A DNA stretch of 7,164 nucleotides, taken from an uncultured Faecalibacterium sp. (GTDB taxonomy: Bacteria > Bacillota > Clostridia > Oscillospirales > Ruminococcaceae). Below, in pieces: positions 1 through 6,108 of this stretch (positions are counted from its first letter, which is position 1; the number at the start of each line of letters is the position of its first letter). The stretch covers positions 1 to 7,164 of the forward strand of contig CAKTGS010000099.1 in NCBI GenBank assembly GCA_934561485.1. Reading direction: 5' to 3'. A program made the translations under genes and the position numbers. The notes under the pieces are model-generated. The model saw nothing but the letters and a program-made list of their open reading frames with translations, made no database searches and was not told where the DNA came from.

Positions 1-138
1 TCTCACTCCCATCGCCGTTCCAACCGTACCTGGAAGCCGAATGTCCGTCGTGTCAAGGCGGTCGTGGATGGCTCTCCCAAGTATGTCTACGCATGCTCCC
101 GTTGCCTGCGCGCTGGCAAGATCACCCGCGCTGTCTAA
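1..138 (+). CDS. rpmB: 50S ribosomal protein L28, C-terminal part (5' end outside window)
   Basis: Frame 1 is open from the window edge and encodes 45 residues before TAA, starting SHSHRRSNRTWKPNVRRV and ending in GKITRAV. This is the conserved body and C-terminus of bacterial ribosomal protein L28, a small basic protein of the large ribosomal subunit. L28 is usually about 60-63 aa, so roughly 17 N-terminal residues and the start codon lie upstream of the window. A CxxC pair is visible in YACSRC (residues 32 and 35 of the visible part). In zinc-type L28 it pairs with an N-terminal CxxC, which cannot be seen here. A rho-independent terminator follows 13 bases after the stop, so rpmB probably ends its transcript. 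Identification is by recognition of the family sequence. Confidence 0.95.
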   Translation, partial: SHSHRRSNRTWKPNVRRVKAVVDGSPKYVYACSRCLRAGKITRAV

Positions 139-151
139 TTTGGTGTATGTT

Positions 152-183
152 GCCGGTCACTTTGTCGAGTGGCCGGCTTTTTT
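152..183 (+). terminator. Rho-independent terminator after rpmB
   Basis: GCCGGTCAC (152-160) pairs with GTGGCCGGC (169-177) in a 9-bp stem with one G-U pair and an 8-base loop. Six Ts (178-183) follow directly. The Shine-Dalgarno of the next gene begins only about 10 bases later, so the downstream gene either relies on read-through or has a weak promoter that I could not identify. Confidence 0.85.
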
Positions 184-204
184 ATTTGCGGAAGGAGACG
201 TGTG

Positions 205-381
205 ATGAATCTGCCAGCCGATCCGATCATGCTGCTGAGCGTGGTCAACCTCAAGCTGCGGGATTTTTACGGCAGCCTAGATGCTCTGTGTGAGGATCTG
301 GACGCCGACAAATCCGACCTGTGCGCCAAGCTGCGTGCTGTGGGCTACGAGTATGATGCCCAGCGCAACCAGTTTGTCTGA
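205..381 (+). CDS. DUF4250 domain-containing small protein
   Basis: This is a 58-aa protein beginning MNLPADPIMLLSVVNLKLRD and ending GYEYDAQRNQFV. The pattern (NLPxDPxMLLSxxNxKLRDxYxSLDxLCxDLDxDK...LxxxGYEYDxxxNQFV) is that of the DUF4250 family, small uncharacterised proteins common in Clostridia; no biochemical role is known to me. The ATG at 205 is chosen because AGGAG (193-197) sits 7 bases upstream. In-frame extension to 169 would run through the rpmB terminator and has no ribosome binding site. The protein is acidic and soluble, with no signal peptide or membrane segment, and probably folds as short helices. No terminator separates it from the hydrolase 98 bases downstream, so the two may share a transcript. 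The family call rests on memory of the conserved pattern. Confidence 0.85.
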   Translation: MNLPADPIMLLSVVNLKLRDFYGSLDALCEDLDADKSDLCAKLRAVGYEYDAQRNQFV

Positions 382-479
382 TATTCCCCCAAAGGCTTTC
401 TTCAATTTGCAAACAACCGGCACCGGTGTGCAGCGACTGTACCCGGGCCGGTGAATATGGAATAAGGAGTGCTTGATTT

Positions 480-1235
480 ATGATCCAGGGTACCTATTAC
501 AAAGAGTGGAGTGCGGTTCTGGGCCGTGAAATGGAATTTAAGGTATACGGCCACGCCGGTGTGCCGGTGCTGGCCCTGCCTGCCCGCGGCGGCCGCTTTT
601 ACGATTGGGAGAACAACGGAATGCCCGATGCTATTGCCCAGCTGCTGAACGAGGGCAAGGTGCAGCTGTTCTGCGCCGATGCCGTGGACGGCGAAGGCCT
701 GCTGAACGCAGACCTGCCCCTGCGCCGCCGCGCCGAGCTGCAGGAGAAGTATTTTGTGTACCTGACCGCCGAGCTGGCTCCGCGCATTCTGGCCCTGAAT
801 GGTGCTGCTAAGGGCACCAGGCTCTGGGCTGCCGGTGTGGACCTGGGCGCTTATCAGGCCGTAAACTGCCGCCTGCGCCGTCCCGGCCTGTTTGCCGGTG
901 CCGTGGGCATGAGCGGCGTGTACGATCTGGCCCGCTTCTGGGGCAGTGAAAGCGATGACCTGGTGCTGCGCAGCAGCCCCCTGCTGTACCTGCAGGAGAC
1001 CGGCATTGCCAACAAGCTGGCTCTGGGCAAGGCAAAGGAAAACAGCCTGATGCTCTGCGCCGGACAGGGTGCTTACGAGGCCGATGCCCTGGACGATACC
1101 CAGGAGCTGGCCGATCTGCTGAAGGATCAGGGCCTGCCCGCCCACCTGGAAGTGTGGGGCGGCGATGTGTCTCACGACTGGTACTGGTGGGGCAAAATGT
1201 GGAGCCTGTTTGCTCCCCGCATTCTGGAAAAGTAA
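480..1235 (+). CDS. Esterase-family alpha/beta-hydrolase with Asp at the nucleophile position
   Basis: This is a 251-aa cytoplasmic protein with no signal peptide. TAAGGAG (463-469) lies 10 bases before the ATG. The order of motifs matches the 'esterase family protein' group of alpha/beta-hydrolases (esterase D-like): REMEFKVYGHAG near residues 16-27, PARGGRFYDWEN at 34-45, a VQLFCADAVD strand at 61-70, a nucleophile-elbow region AAGVDLGAYQA at 117-127, RRPGLFAGAVGMSGVYD at 133-149, a CAGQGAYE...DDT segment at 193-207, and a catalytic-His region DVSHDWYWW at 229-237 (His232). In family members I recall, the elbow reads GxSxGAY; here it reads GVDLG, so Asp121 replaces the Ser. The codon is GAC, two substitutions away from any Ser codon, so a single-base error is unlikely. 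The protein may use an Asp nucleophile, as haloalkane dehalogenases and epoxide hydrolases do, or may have lost hydrolase activity. The substrate is unknown. A strong terminator follows, so this gene ends its transcription unit. Confidence 0.82.
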   Translation: MIQGTYYKEWSAVLGREMEFKVYGHAGVPVLALPARGGRFYDWENNGMPDAIAQLLNEGKVQLFCADAVDGEGLLNADLPLRRRAELQEKYFVYLTAELAPRILALNGAAKGTRLWAAGVDLGAYQAVNCRLRRPGLFAGAVGMSGVYDLARFWGSESDDLVLRSSPLLYLQETGIANKLALGKAKENSLMLCAGQGAYEADALDDTQELADLLKDQGLPAHLEVWGGDVSHDWYWWGKMWSLFAPRILEK

Positions 1236-1246
1236 TCAAAAATGAA

Positions 1247-1331
1247 AACCCTCTCAGTCATTGCTTCGCAATGCCAGCTCCCCCTTGGGGCGAGCTGGTG
1301 AGCGTATGCGAACCTGAGAGGGTTCTTTTTT
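1247..1331 (+). terminator. Branched repeat-derived terminator after the hydrolase gene
   Basis: An 11-bp perfect outer stem, AACCCTCTCAG (1247-1257) with CTGAGAGGGTT (1314-1324), is followed by C and six Ts (1326-1331). Inside it sit two independent hairpins. One is CATTGC-TTC-GCAATG (1259-1273). The other runs from CCAGCTC to GAGCTGG (1274-1298) with an inner CCCC-TT-GGGG. The whole therefore folds as a cruciform-like multi-branch structure ending in a U-tract. It is positioned as the terminator of the upstream gene. The CCCTCTCAGTC...CCAGCTCCCCC layout resembles a dispersed intergenic repeat I recall from Faecalibacterium and relatives. Confidence 0.8.
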
Positions 1332-1341
1332 GTGGGCTTCA

Positions 1342-1358
1342 ATACCCCCGTACCCTAT
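1342..1358 (+). promoter_or_regulatory. Possible second, degenerate CsoR-like site
   Basis: ATACCCCCGTACCCTAT begins like the CsoR operator just upstream of csoR (ATACCCCC-TA), but the second arm reads CCC instead of GGG, so the dyad is broken. It lies about 25 bases upstream of the -35 element of the csoR promoter. It could be an accessory or decayed site, or coincidence. Confidence 0.3.
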
Positions 1359-1381
1359 TTGTGAAAATTTCGAATCCCTAC

Positions 1382-1410
1382 TTGATTTATAGGATACGCT
1401 GTGCTATACT
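1382..1410 (+). promoter_or_regulatory. Sigma-A promoter of csoR-copA
   Basis: A -35 element TTGATT (1382-1387) and a -10 element TATACT (1405-1410) are separated by 17 bases, close to the housekeeping consensus. The local sequence is AT-rich compared with the flanking genes. The predicted transcription start near 1417 places the CsoR-like operator in the first bases of the transcript, a position suited to repression. Confidence 0.85.
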
Positions 1411-1427
1411 CCTGCTGTAAGCAATAG

Positions 1428-1446
1428 ATACCCCCATAGGGTTTAT
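1428..1446 (+). promoter_or_regulatory. CsoR-type copper operator
   Basis: ATACCCCCATAGGGTTTAT holds an inverted ACCC/GGGT pair around CCATA. It closely resembles the Bacillus subtilis copZA CsoR operator as I recall it (TACCCCCGTAGGGTA on one strand). It lies 17 bases past the -10 element and directly before the csoR ribosome binding site, so apo-CsoR bound here would block transcription and Cu(I) would release it. Confidence 0.8.
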
Positions 1447-1461
1447 GAAAGGAGCTTGCGT

Positions 1462-1842
1462 ATGGAACCTACTGAAAAGATTGGCTGCTGCCACACCGAT
1501 CCCGCTGCCGCCCCCGCAGAAACAGCCTGCTCCCCTGCCGATGCACCGGAAGTGCCCTGCTGCTGCCGCCACAAAGACCGCACTCCTGCCCAGCAAAAGG
1601 CTTTGCTGAACCGCCTGAGCCGCATTGAAGGCCAGGTGCGCGGCATCCACGGCATGGTGGAAAAGGACGCCTACTGCGTGGACATCCTGGTGCAGGTGGC
1701 GGCTGCCAACTCTGCACTGAACAGCTTTGCCAAGGAGCTGCTGGCCCAGCACGTTGGTACCTGCGTGGCCGATGACCTGCGTGCCGGCAGCACCGAAAAG
1801 CTGGACGAGCTGCTGCGGCTTCTGCCCAAGCTCATGAAATGA
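1462..1842 (+). CDS. csoR: CsoR-family copper-sensing transcriptional repressor
   Basis: This is a 126-aa protein of the CsoR/RcnR (DUF156) family, an all-helical DNA-binding tetramer that releases its operator when Cu(I) binds. The family core runs from about residue 45: LLNRLSRIEGQVRGIHGMVEKD, then YCVDILVQVAAANSAL and LLAQHVGTCVADDLR. The three Cu(I) ligands of true CsoR proteins are present as Cys72, His97 and Cys101 (C plus HxxxC), which argues against a nickel- or formaldehyde-type paralogue. The start at ATG 1462 is preceded by AAAGGAG (1448-1454) with 7 bases of spacing; the in-frame TTG at 1456 is not needed. The protein is longer than typical 85-100-aa CsoRs because of a roughly 40-residue N-terminal extension rich in Cys and His (Cys9, Cys10, His11, Cys23, Cys33-35, His37), which may bind more metal. 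A CsoR-like operator precedes the gene, implying autoregulation, and copA follows after 40 bases. Confidence 0.93.
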   Translation: MEPTEKIGCCHTDPAAAPAETACSPADAPEVPCCCRHKDRTPAQQKALLNRLSRIEGQVRGIHGMVEKDAYCVDILVQVAAANSALNSFAKELLAQHVGTCVADDLRAGSTEKLDELLRLLPKLMK

Positions 1843-1882
1843 CCCCGGAATGGGCACCCTAGTTCTCACAGGAGGGAACACA

Positions 1883-4456
1883 ATGGAACAATACAATGTA
1901 ACCGGCATGAGCTGTGCGGCCTGCTCTGCCCGGGTGGAAAAGGCCGTGAAAAAGGTGCCGGGCGTTGCCAGCTGCTCAGTGAGCCTGCTGACCAACTCCA
2001 TGGGCGTGGAGGGCACCGCTTCCAGCGCCGATATCATCAAAGCCGTGCAGGACGCCGGTTACGGGGCCAGCCCCAAAGCTGCCGGTGCCGCTGCCGCCAG
2101 CAGCACCAGTACCGACCTGGACGCCCTGGCCGACCACGAGACCCCCAAGCTCAAGCGCCGTCTTATTGCCTCGCTGGGCTTTCTGCTGGTACTGATGTAC
2201 TTCTCCATGGGACACATGATGTGGGGCTGGCCTCTTCCCCACTGGTTTGACGGCAACCACATCGCCATGGGACTGGTGCAGCTGCTGCTGGCCGGCATTG
2301 TGATGGTGATCAACCAGAAGTTCTTCATCAACGGCTTCAAAGGGCTGATCCACGGCTCCCCCAACATGGACACCCTGGTGGCCATGGGTTCCATGGCAAG
2401 TTTTGTGTGGAGCACCTACGCCCTGTTTGCCATGACCGATGCCCAGCTGCATGGCAACGATGCGCTGGTCATGCACTATATGATGGAGTTCTACTTCGAG
2501 TCTGCAGCCATGATCCTGACCCTGATCACCGTGGGCAAGATGCTGGAAGCCCGCTCCAAGGGCAGAACCACCGATGCACTCAAGAGCCTGATGAAGCTGG
2601 CCCCCAAAACCGCCACCCTGCTGCGGGACGGTGCCGAGGTGACCGTCCCCATCGAGCAGGTGCAGAAAGGTGATCTCTTTGTGGTGCGCCCGGGTGAGAA
2701 CGTGCCCGTGGACGGCCTTGTGCTGGAAGGCACCAGCGCCGTGAACGAAAGTGCCCTGACCGGCGAGAGCATCCCCGTGGACAAAGCCGCGGGCGACAAG
2801 GTCTCCGCTGCCACCACCAACCAGTCCGGCTTCCTGCGCTGCCAGGCCACCCGCGTGGGGGAGGACACCACCCTGGCCCAGATCATCAGGATGGTCAGCG
2901 ATGCTGCCGCCACCAAGGCTCCCATTGCCAAGGTAGCCGACACCGTGTCCGGCTTCTTTGTGCCTGCCGTTATCACCATTGCCGTCATTACCACCATTGT
3001 ATGGCTGCTGCTGGGCCGGGAGCTGGGCTACGCCCTGGCCCGCGGCATCTCGGTGCTGGTCATCAGCTGCCCCTGCGCCCTGGGCCTGGCAACCCCCGTT
3101 GCCATTATGGTGGGCAACGGCATGGGTGCCAAAAACGGCATCCTGTTCAAAACTGCTGCTTCGCTGGAAGCTGCAGGCCGCACCCAGATCGTAGCGCTGG
3201 ATAAAACCGGCACCATCACCAGCGGCGAACCGAAAGTGACCGACATTCTGCCCGCCGAGGGCGTTTCCGAAACTGAGCTGCTCACCCTGGCCGCTGCACT
3301 GGAGTGCAAGAGCGAGCATCCGCTGGCCAAGGCTGTGCTGGCCTACACCAAAGATCAGGATCTGGATGCCCCGGAAGTGACCGATTTTGCCGCTCTGCCG
3401 GGCAATGGCCTGGCCGCAAAACTGGGTGGCCAGGAGATCTTTGGCGGCAATGCAGCCCTGGTCCGCACCAAGGTTGCCGTGCCCGCCGCCCTGCAGAAGG
3501 CTGCTGCTGACCTTTCTGCCCAGGGCAAAACGCCGCTGTTCTTTGGCGGTGCGGGCCGTCTGCTGGGCGTCATTGCCGTGGCAGACACCATCAAGGAGGA
3601 CAGCCCCCAGGCCATCCGCGAGCTGCGCGATCTGGGCATCCGCGTGGTGATGCTCACCGGCGACAACCAGCGCACTGCCGATGCCATCGGCAAGCAGGCC
3701 GGCGTGGACGAAGTGATCGCAGGCGTGCTGCCGGACGGCAAGGAAGCCGTGATCCGCCAGCTGCAGGCCTACGGCAAGGTGGCCATGGTGGGCGATGGCA
3801 TCAACGATGCCCCTGCCCTGACCCGCGCCGACACCGGTATTGCCATTGGCGCCGGTACGGACGTTGCCATTGACGCCGCCGATGTGGTGCTGATGAACTC
3901 CAAGCTCTCGGACGTGCCCGCCGCCATCCGCCTGAGCCGCGCCACCCTGCGCAACATCCACGAAAACCTGTTCTGGGCCTTTATTTACAATGTAATCGGC
4001 ATTCCGCTGGCTGCCGGTGTGTTCATTCCCTTTGGCCTGACGCTGAACCCCATGTTCGGTGCGGCGGCCATGAGCCTGTCCAGCTTCTGCGTGGTAAGCA
4101 ACGCCCTGCGCCTGAACCTGTTTGATCTGCGCAGCACCAAGCACGACCACGCCCCCAAAAACGCTCCCACCCTGCCCGCTGCCCTTGCGCAGCCTGCAGC
4201 AGAGGAAGAAAATACAACTACATCCGATGTCAAGGAGGATACTGCTATGAAAAAGACCCTGAAGGTGGAAGGCATGATGTGCGGCCACTGTGAGGCCCGC
4301 GTGAAGAAGGCTCTGGAAGCCCTGCCCGAAGTCACTGAGGCCGTAGTGAGCCACGAGGCCGGTACCGCCATTGTGACCCTGAACGCCGAAGCAGCCGATG
4401 ATGTGCTGAAAAAGGCTGTGGAGGACCAGGATTACAAGGTAACCGGCATCCAGTAA
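1883..4456 (+). CDS. copA: Cu(I)-exporting P1B-type ATPase with N- and C-terminal metal-binding domains
   Basis: This is an 857-aa membrane pump that hydrolyses ATP to export Cu(I). The start at ATG 1883 is set by AGGAGG (1870-1875) with 7 bases of spacing; an in-frame ATG at 1850 lacks such a site. In order the protein has: an N-terminal heavy-metal-associated domain with GMSCAAC (Cys11, Cys14); membrane helices from about residue 93; the actuator motif TGES (293-296); the transmembrane metal site CPC (396-398); the phosphorylated DKTGT (Asp440); SEHPLA of the nucleotide domain (477-482); TGDN (592-595); and GDGINDAP (637-644). Late motifs YNVIGIPLAAG and AMSLSSFCVVSNALRLN are the Cu(I)-type helix 7 and 8 signatures. 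After a linker rich in Ala, Pro and charged residues comes a second metal-binding domain, GMMCGHC (Cys800, Cys803), an unusual position because most CopA proteins carry these domains only at the N-terminus. The gene is co-transcribed with csoR and ends at a strong terminator. Confidence 0.95.
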   Translation: MEQYNVTGMSCAACSARVEKAVKKVPGVASCSVSLLTNSMGVEGTASSADIIKAVQDAGYGASPKAAGAAAASSTSTDLDALADHETPKLKRRLIASLGFLLVLMYFSMGHMMWGWPLPHWFDGNHIAMGLVQLLLAGIVMVINQKFFINGFKGLIHGSPNMDTLVAMGSMASFVWSTYALFAMTDAQLHGNDALVMHYMMEFYFESAAMILTLITVGKMLEARSKGRTTDALKSLMKLAPKTATLLRDGAEVTVPIEQVQKGDLFVVRPGENVPVDGLVLEGTSAVNESALTGESIPVDKAAGDKVSAATTNQSGFLRCQATRVGEDTTLAQIIRMVSDAAATKAPIAKVADTVSGFFVPAVITIAVITTIVWLLLGRELGYALARGISVLVISCPCALGLATPVAIMVGNGMGAKNGILFKTAASLEAAGRTQIVALDKTGTITSGEPKVTDILPAEGVSETELLTLAAALECKSEHPLAKAVLAYTKDQDLDAPEVTDFAALPGNGLAAKLGGQEIFGGNAALVRTKVAVPAALQKAAADLSAQGKTPLFFGGAGRLLGVIAVADTIKEDSPQAIRELRDLGIRVVMLTGDNQRTADAIGKQAGVDEVIAGVLPDGKEAVIRQLQAYGKVAMVGDGINDAPALTRADTGIAIGAGTDVAIDAADVVLMNSKLSDVPAAIRLSRATLRNIHENLFWAFIYNVIGIPLAAGVFIPFGLTLNPMFGAAAMSLSSFCVVSNALRLNLFDLRSTKHDHAPKNAPTLPAALAQPAAEEENTTTSDVKEDTAMKKTLKVEGMMCGHCEARVKKALEALPEVTEAVVSHEAGTAIVTLNAEAADDVLKKAVEDQDYKVTGIQ
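4232..4249 (+). promoter_or_regulatory. Internal Shine-Dalgarno and ATG inside copA
   Basis: AAGGAGG (4232-4238) is separated by 8 bases from an in-frame ATG (4247-4249). The match to the anti-Shine-Dalgarno is as good as that of the copA start itself. It falls exactly at the boundary between the linker and the C-terminal metal-binding domain, where a separate copZ gene would begin. Confidence 0.65.
4247..4456 (+). CDS. copZ: Putative nested CopZ-like copper chaperone (in-frame internal start in copA)
   Basis: From Met789 of CopA the same frame encodes a self-contained 69-aa heavy-metal-associated domain starting MKKTLKVEGMMCGHCEARVK and ending YKVTGIQ. This is the usual size of free CopZ (about 68-70 aa). 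The CxxC (Cys12, Cys15 in this numbering) would bind Cu(I), and a free protein would hand it to CopA or CsoR. The start is supported by AAGGAGG 8 bases upstream. The 12 codons before it (4211-4246) differ from the rest of copA: about 42% GC, with Thr codons ACA/ACT where the gene almost always uses ACC. They look like a former intergenic spacer read through as a linker. The domain would exist as the CopA C-terminus, as a free protein, or both; sequence alone cannot show that internal initiation occurs. Confidence 0.5.
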   Translation: MKKTLKVEGMMCGHCEARVKKALEALPEVTEAVVSHEAGTAIVTLNAEAADDVLKKAVEDQDYKVTGIQ

Positions 4457-4474
4457 GCCCCAAATCCTCCAAAC

Positions 4475-4522
4475 AAAAGAGCGGCTGGCACCCCCTAAGC
4501 GGGAATGCCGGCCGCTCTTTTT
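4475..4522. terminator. Bidirectional terminator between convergent operons
   Basis: AAAGAGCGGCTGGCA (4476-4490) pairs with TGCCGGCCGCTCTTT (4506-4520) in a 15-bp stem with one G-U pair and a 15-base loop. A T-tract follows on the plus strand (4518-4522), and the A-run at 4475-4478 gives a T-tract on the minus strand. It can therefore end both csoR-copA from the left and the ABC operon, whose last stop codon is at 4537-4539, from the right. Confidence 0.9.
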
Positions 4523-4536
4523 GCTGCTCCAAACCG

Positions 4537-6108
4537 TCAGCCGAGGGCTGCCAGCCGCGCCGCACCGCCGGTTTTCAGCCAGCGCAGCAGCAGCGCATCC
4601 GCCCCGGCCAGTACTGCGCCGCACACCGGCAGCGCCGTGCCCGGCCAGGCCTCGTTCATCAAAAGCAGGCCCATGCCCAGCACCACAGTGGCATTGCCCA
4701 GCAGCGCCAGAATGCTGCCCAAGCTCCGCTTGACCACAGCTGCCTCGTTTGTCCAGTTCAGGCTGGGCAGCAGCAGACCAATTGTCAGGCCAGACGCGGC
4801 GGCAAACAGCTCAAACAAGGCGGTGACCAGCAGCGCCAGTCCTGCACTGCCCAGCGGTGCCCCCGCTGCTCCCAGCAGGCACACCGCACACAGCAGTCCG
4901 GGCAATGCCGTGAGCAGCAGATGCAGTTCCAGCTTGGCCTGCAGCACCTGCCACGGCGTGACCGGCAGGCACTGCAGCTGCCAGAGGGTATGGCCTTCCA
5001 GCGAGATGGAAGGCGCTGTGAGCAGGTTGGATGCCGATGCCGCACACACGGCACAGCACAGCAGCCCCGCCGCCAGCTGCGGCGGCCAGGCCTGCAGCAG
5101 GCCGCGCAGAACCTCTGCCTTCCAGAGCGCCGCCGCTCCCAGCAGCGGCAGAAGCAGGGTGCTCATGGTGCAGTTGAGCAGATAGGCCGCGCTGGACCCC
5201 AGGTGCTGCATCTCCCGGCGCAGCAAAGCCTGCCGCACACTGACCGCACGCTGCTGCCTTTCGTGGTAAACGACCCGAGCTGTACCGGGGCGGGCCGTCA
5301 TGCGGCGCAGATACGGAACGGAAAGCCCTTTGAAGCAAAGCAGCACGCATCCGGCCACCAGCAGAGCCAGCCCGCACAGCGCACCAGGGCTGCCCTCGGC
5401 GGCGCGGCCCAGCCAGAAGAACACGCCCCCGCCCTGGGCCGCCGTCTCAGTCGGCAGCTCCACAAGGGCAGTCATCTGCCGCTGCAGCCACAGAAACCCG
5501 GCATAGTACAGCCCGACAAACCCCAGCGAAGCCGCCGCCACGACCAGGCTTTTATGCCGTGCACGGGCACTGACCAGCGCCGCGCCCCAGCCTACCAGGA
5601 CGGCCAGAATGGCTGCCGCACCGGTCAGCAGCAGCGCCATGGGCACCGCACTCAGCAGCCCGCCCATCGGCTGCGGCGCATACAGCGCATAGCACACCAC
5701 TGCAGGCACCCAGACCAGCAGCAGATACAGCAGGGCCGTCAGGCATACGCTGCCCACCCGCACTGCAAAGATCATGCCCGGCGGAATGGGCAGCGAGAGC
5801 AGCATTTCATCGTCCCGGCTCCGGAACAGGCTGGAATAGCTGCTGAACGCACTGGCCAGCACGCTGACCAGCAGCGCCGTCAGCTCCATGTAGGCAAAGT
5901 ACAGCCACGCCCTGCCCTGCGGCACCAGCGCACCGGCCAGCGGCAGCGCCATGGAAGAAAAGCTGACCGCCAGCACGGCCAGCAGTGCAAGAAACAGCAG
6001 TGCATACCCGGCCGTGGAAAGCCGGGAACGCTGTCTGCCGCTCCTGCTGCTGCGCGCAAAGGATGCAAACAGTTCCCGCAGCTGTTTTTGCAGCAATGCC
6101 CGGATCAT
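4537..6108 (-). CDS. ABC-2-type exporter permease (putative ABC exporter family)
   Basis: This is a 523-aa, highly hydrophobic protein with roughly a dozen membrane segments in two halves. The first half has clear spans near residues 34-60, 68-92, 112-143, 150-180 and 187-208. The second has spans near 308-328, 343-365, 395-415, 420-450 and 465-485. Two conserved cytoplasmic-type motifs stand out: FRSRDDEMLLSLPIPPGMI at 95-113 and, in the second half, APSISLEGHTLWQLQCLPVT at 365-384. The repeated pattern (element, small loop, LP[IV]) is typical of large permeases annotated as putative ABC exporters. The N-terminal tail is basic. The ATG (6108-6106) overlaps the stop of the ATPase gene as ATGA, and GGAGG (complement of 6116-6120) precedes it, so translation is probably coupled and the two proteins form one exporter. 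The substrate is not evident; lipid, peptide or drug export are all possible. Confidence 0.85.
   Translation of the reverse strand: MIRALLQKQLRELFASFARSSRSGRQRSRLSTAGYALLFLALLAVLAVSFSSMALPLAGALVPQGRAWLYFAYMELTALLVSVLASAFSSYSSLFRSRDDEMLLSLPIPPGMIFAVRVGSVCLTALLYLLLVWVPAVVCYALYAPQPMGGLLSAVPMALLLTGAAAILAVLVGWGAALVSARARHKSLVVAAASLGFVGLYYAGFLWLQRQMTALVELPTETAAQGGGVFFWLGRAAEGSPGALCGLALLVAGCVLLCFKGLSVPYLRRMTARPGTARVVYHERQQRAVSVRQALLRREMQHLGSSAAYLLNCTMSTLLLPLLGAAALWKAEVLRGLLQAWPPQLAAGLLCCAVCAASASNLLTAPSISLEGHTLWQLQCLPVTPWQVLQAKLELHLLLTALPGLLCAVCLLGAAGAPLGSAGLALLVTALFELFAAASGLTIGLLLPSLNWTNEAAVVKRSLGSILALLGNATVVLGMGLLLMNEAWPGTALPVCGAVLAGADALLLRWLKTGGAARLAALG

Noticed and set aside
382..479. Promoter or terminator between the DUF4250 gene and the hydrolase gene
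   Set aside because: Only a weak ACCGGC/GCCGGT pairing with a 25-base loop and no T-tract is present, and no credible -35/-10 pair was found.
402..1175. 257-codon minus-strand frame opposite the hydrolase gene
   Set aside because: It is a shadow of a plus-strand gene with recognisable family motifs and a good ribosome binding site.
1154..1420. Plus-strand frame running from the hydrolase end to the csoR promoter
   Set aside because: It overlaps the hydrolase, reads through a strong terminator and the csoR promoter, and has no recognisable product.
1850..1882. Upstream ATG start for copA at 1850
   Set aside because: It has no Shine-Dalgarno, and the 11 extra residues precede the real start at 1883, which has AGGAGG at 7 bases and begins directly at the metal-binding domain.
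4150..4260. Programmed frameshift at the CopA linker to make CopZ
   Set aside because: The C-terminal domain is already in frame with copA, and no slippery heptamer plus stop arrangement is seen; internal initiation explains the sequence better.
1976..4624. Very long open frame on the minus strand opposite copA (882 codons)
   Set aside because: It is the antisense of a clear P-type ATPase gene in GC-rich DNA. The product is low-complexity (Gly, His, Gln, Ala rich) with no domain, and its frame runs through the intergenic terminator.
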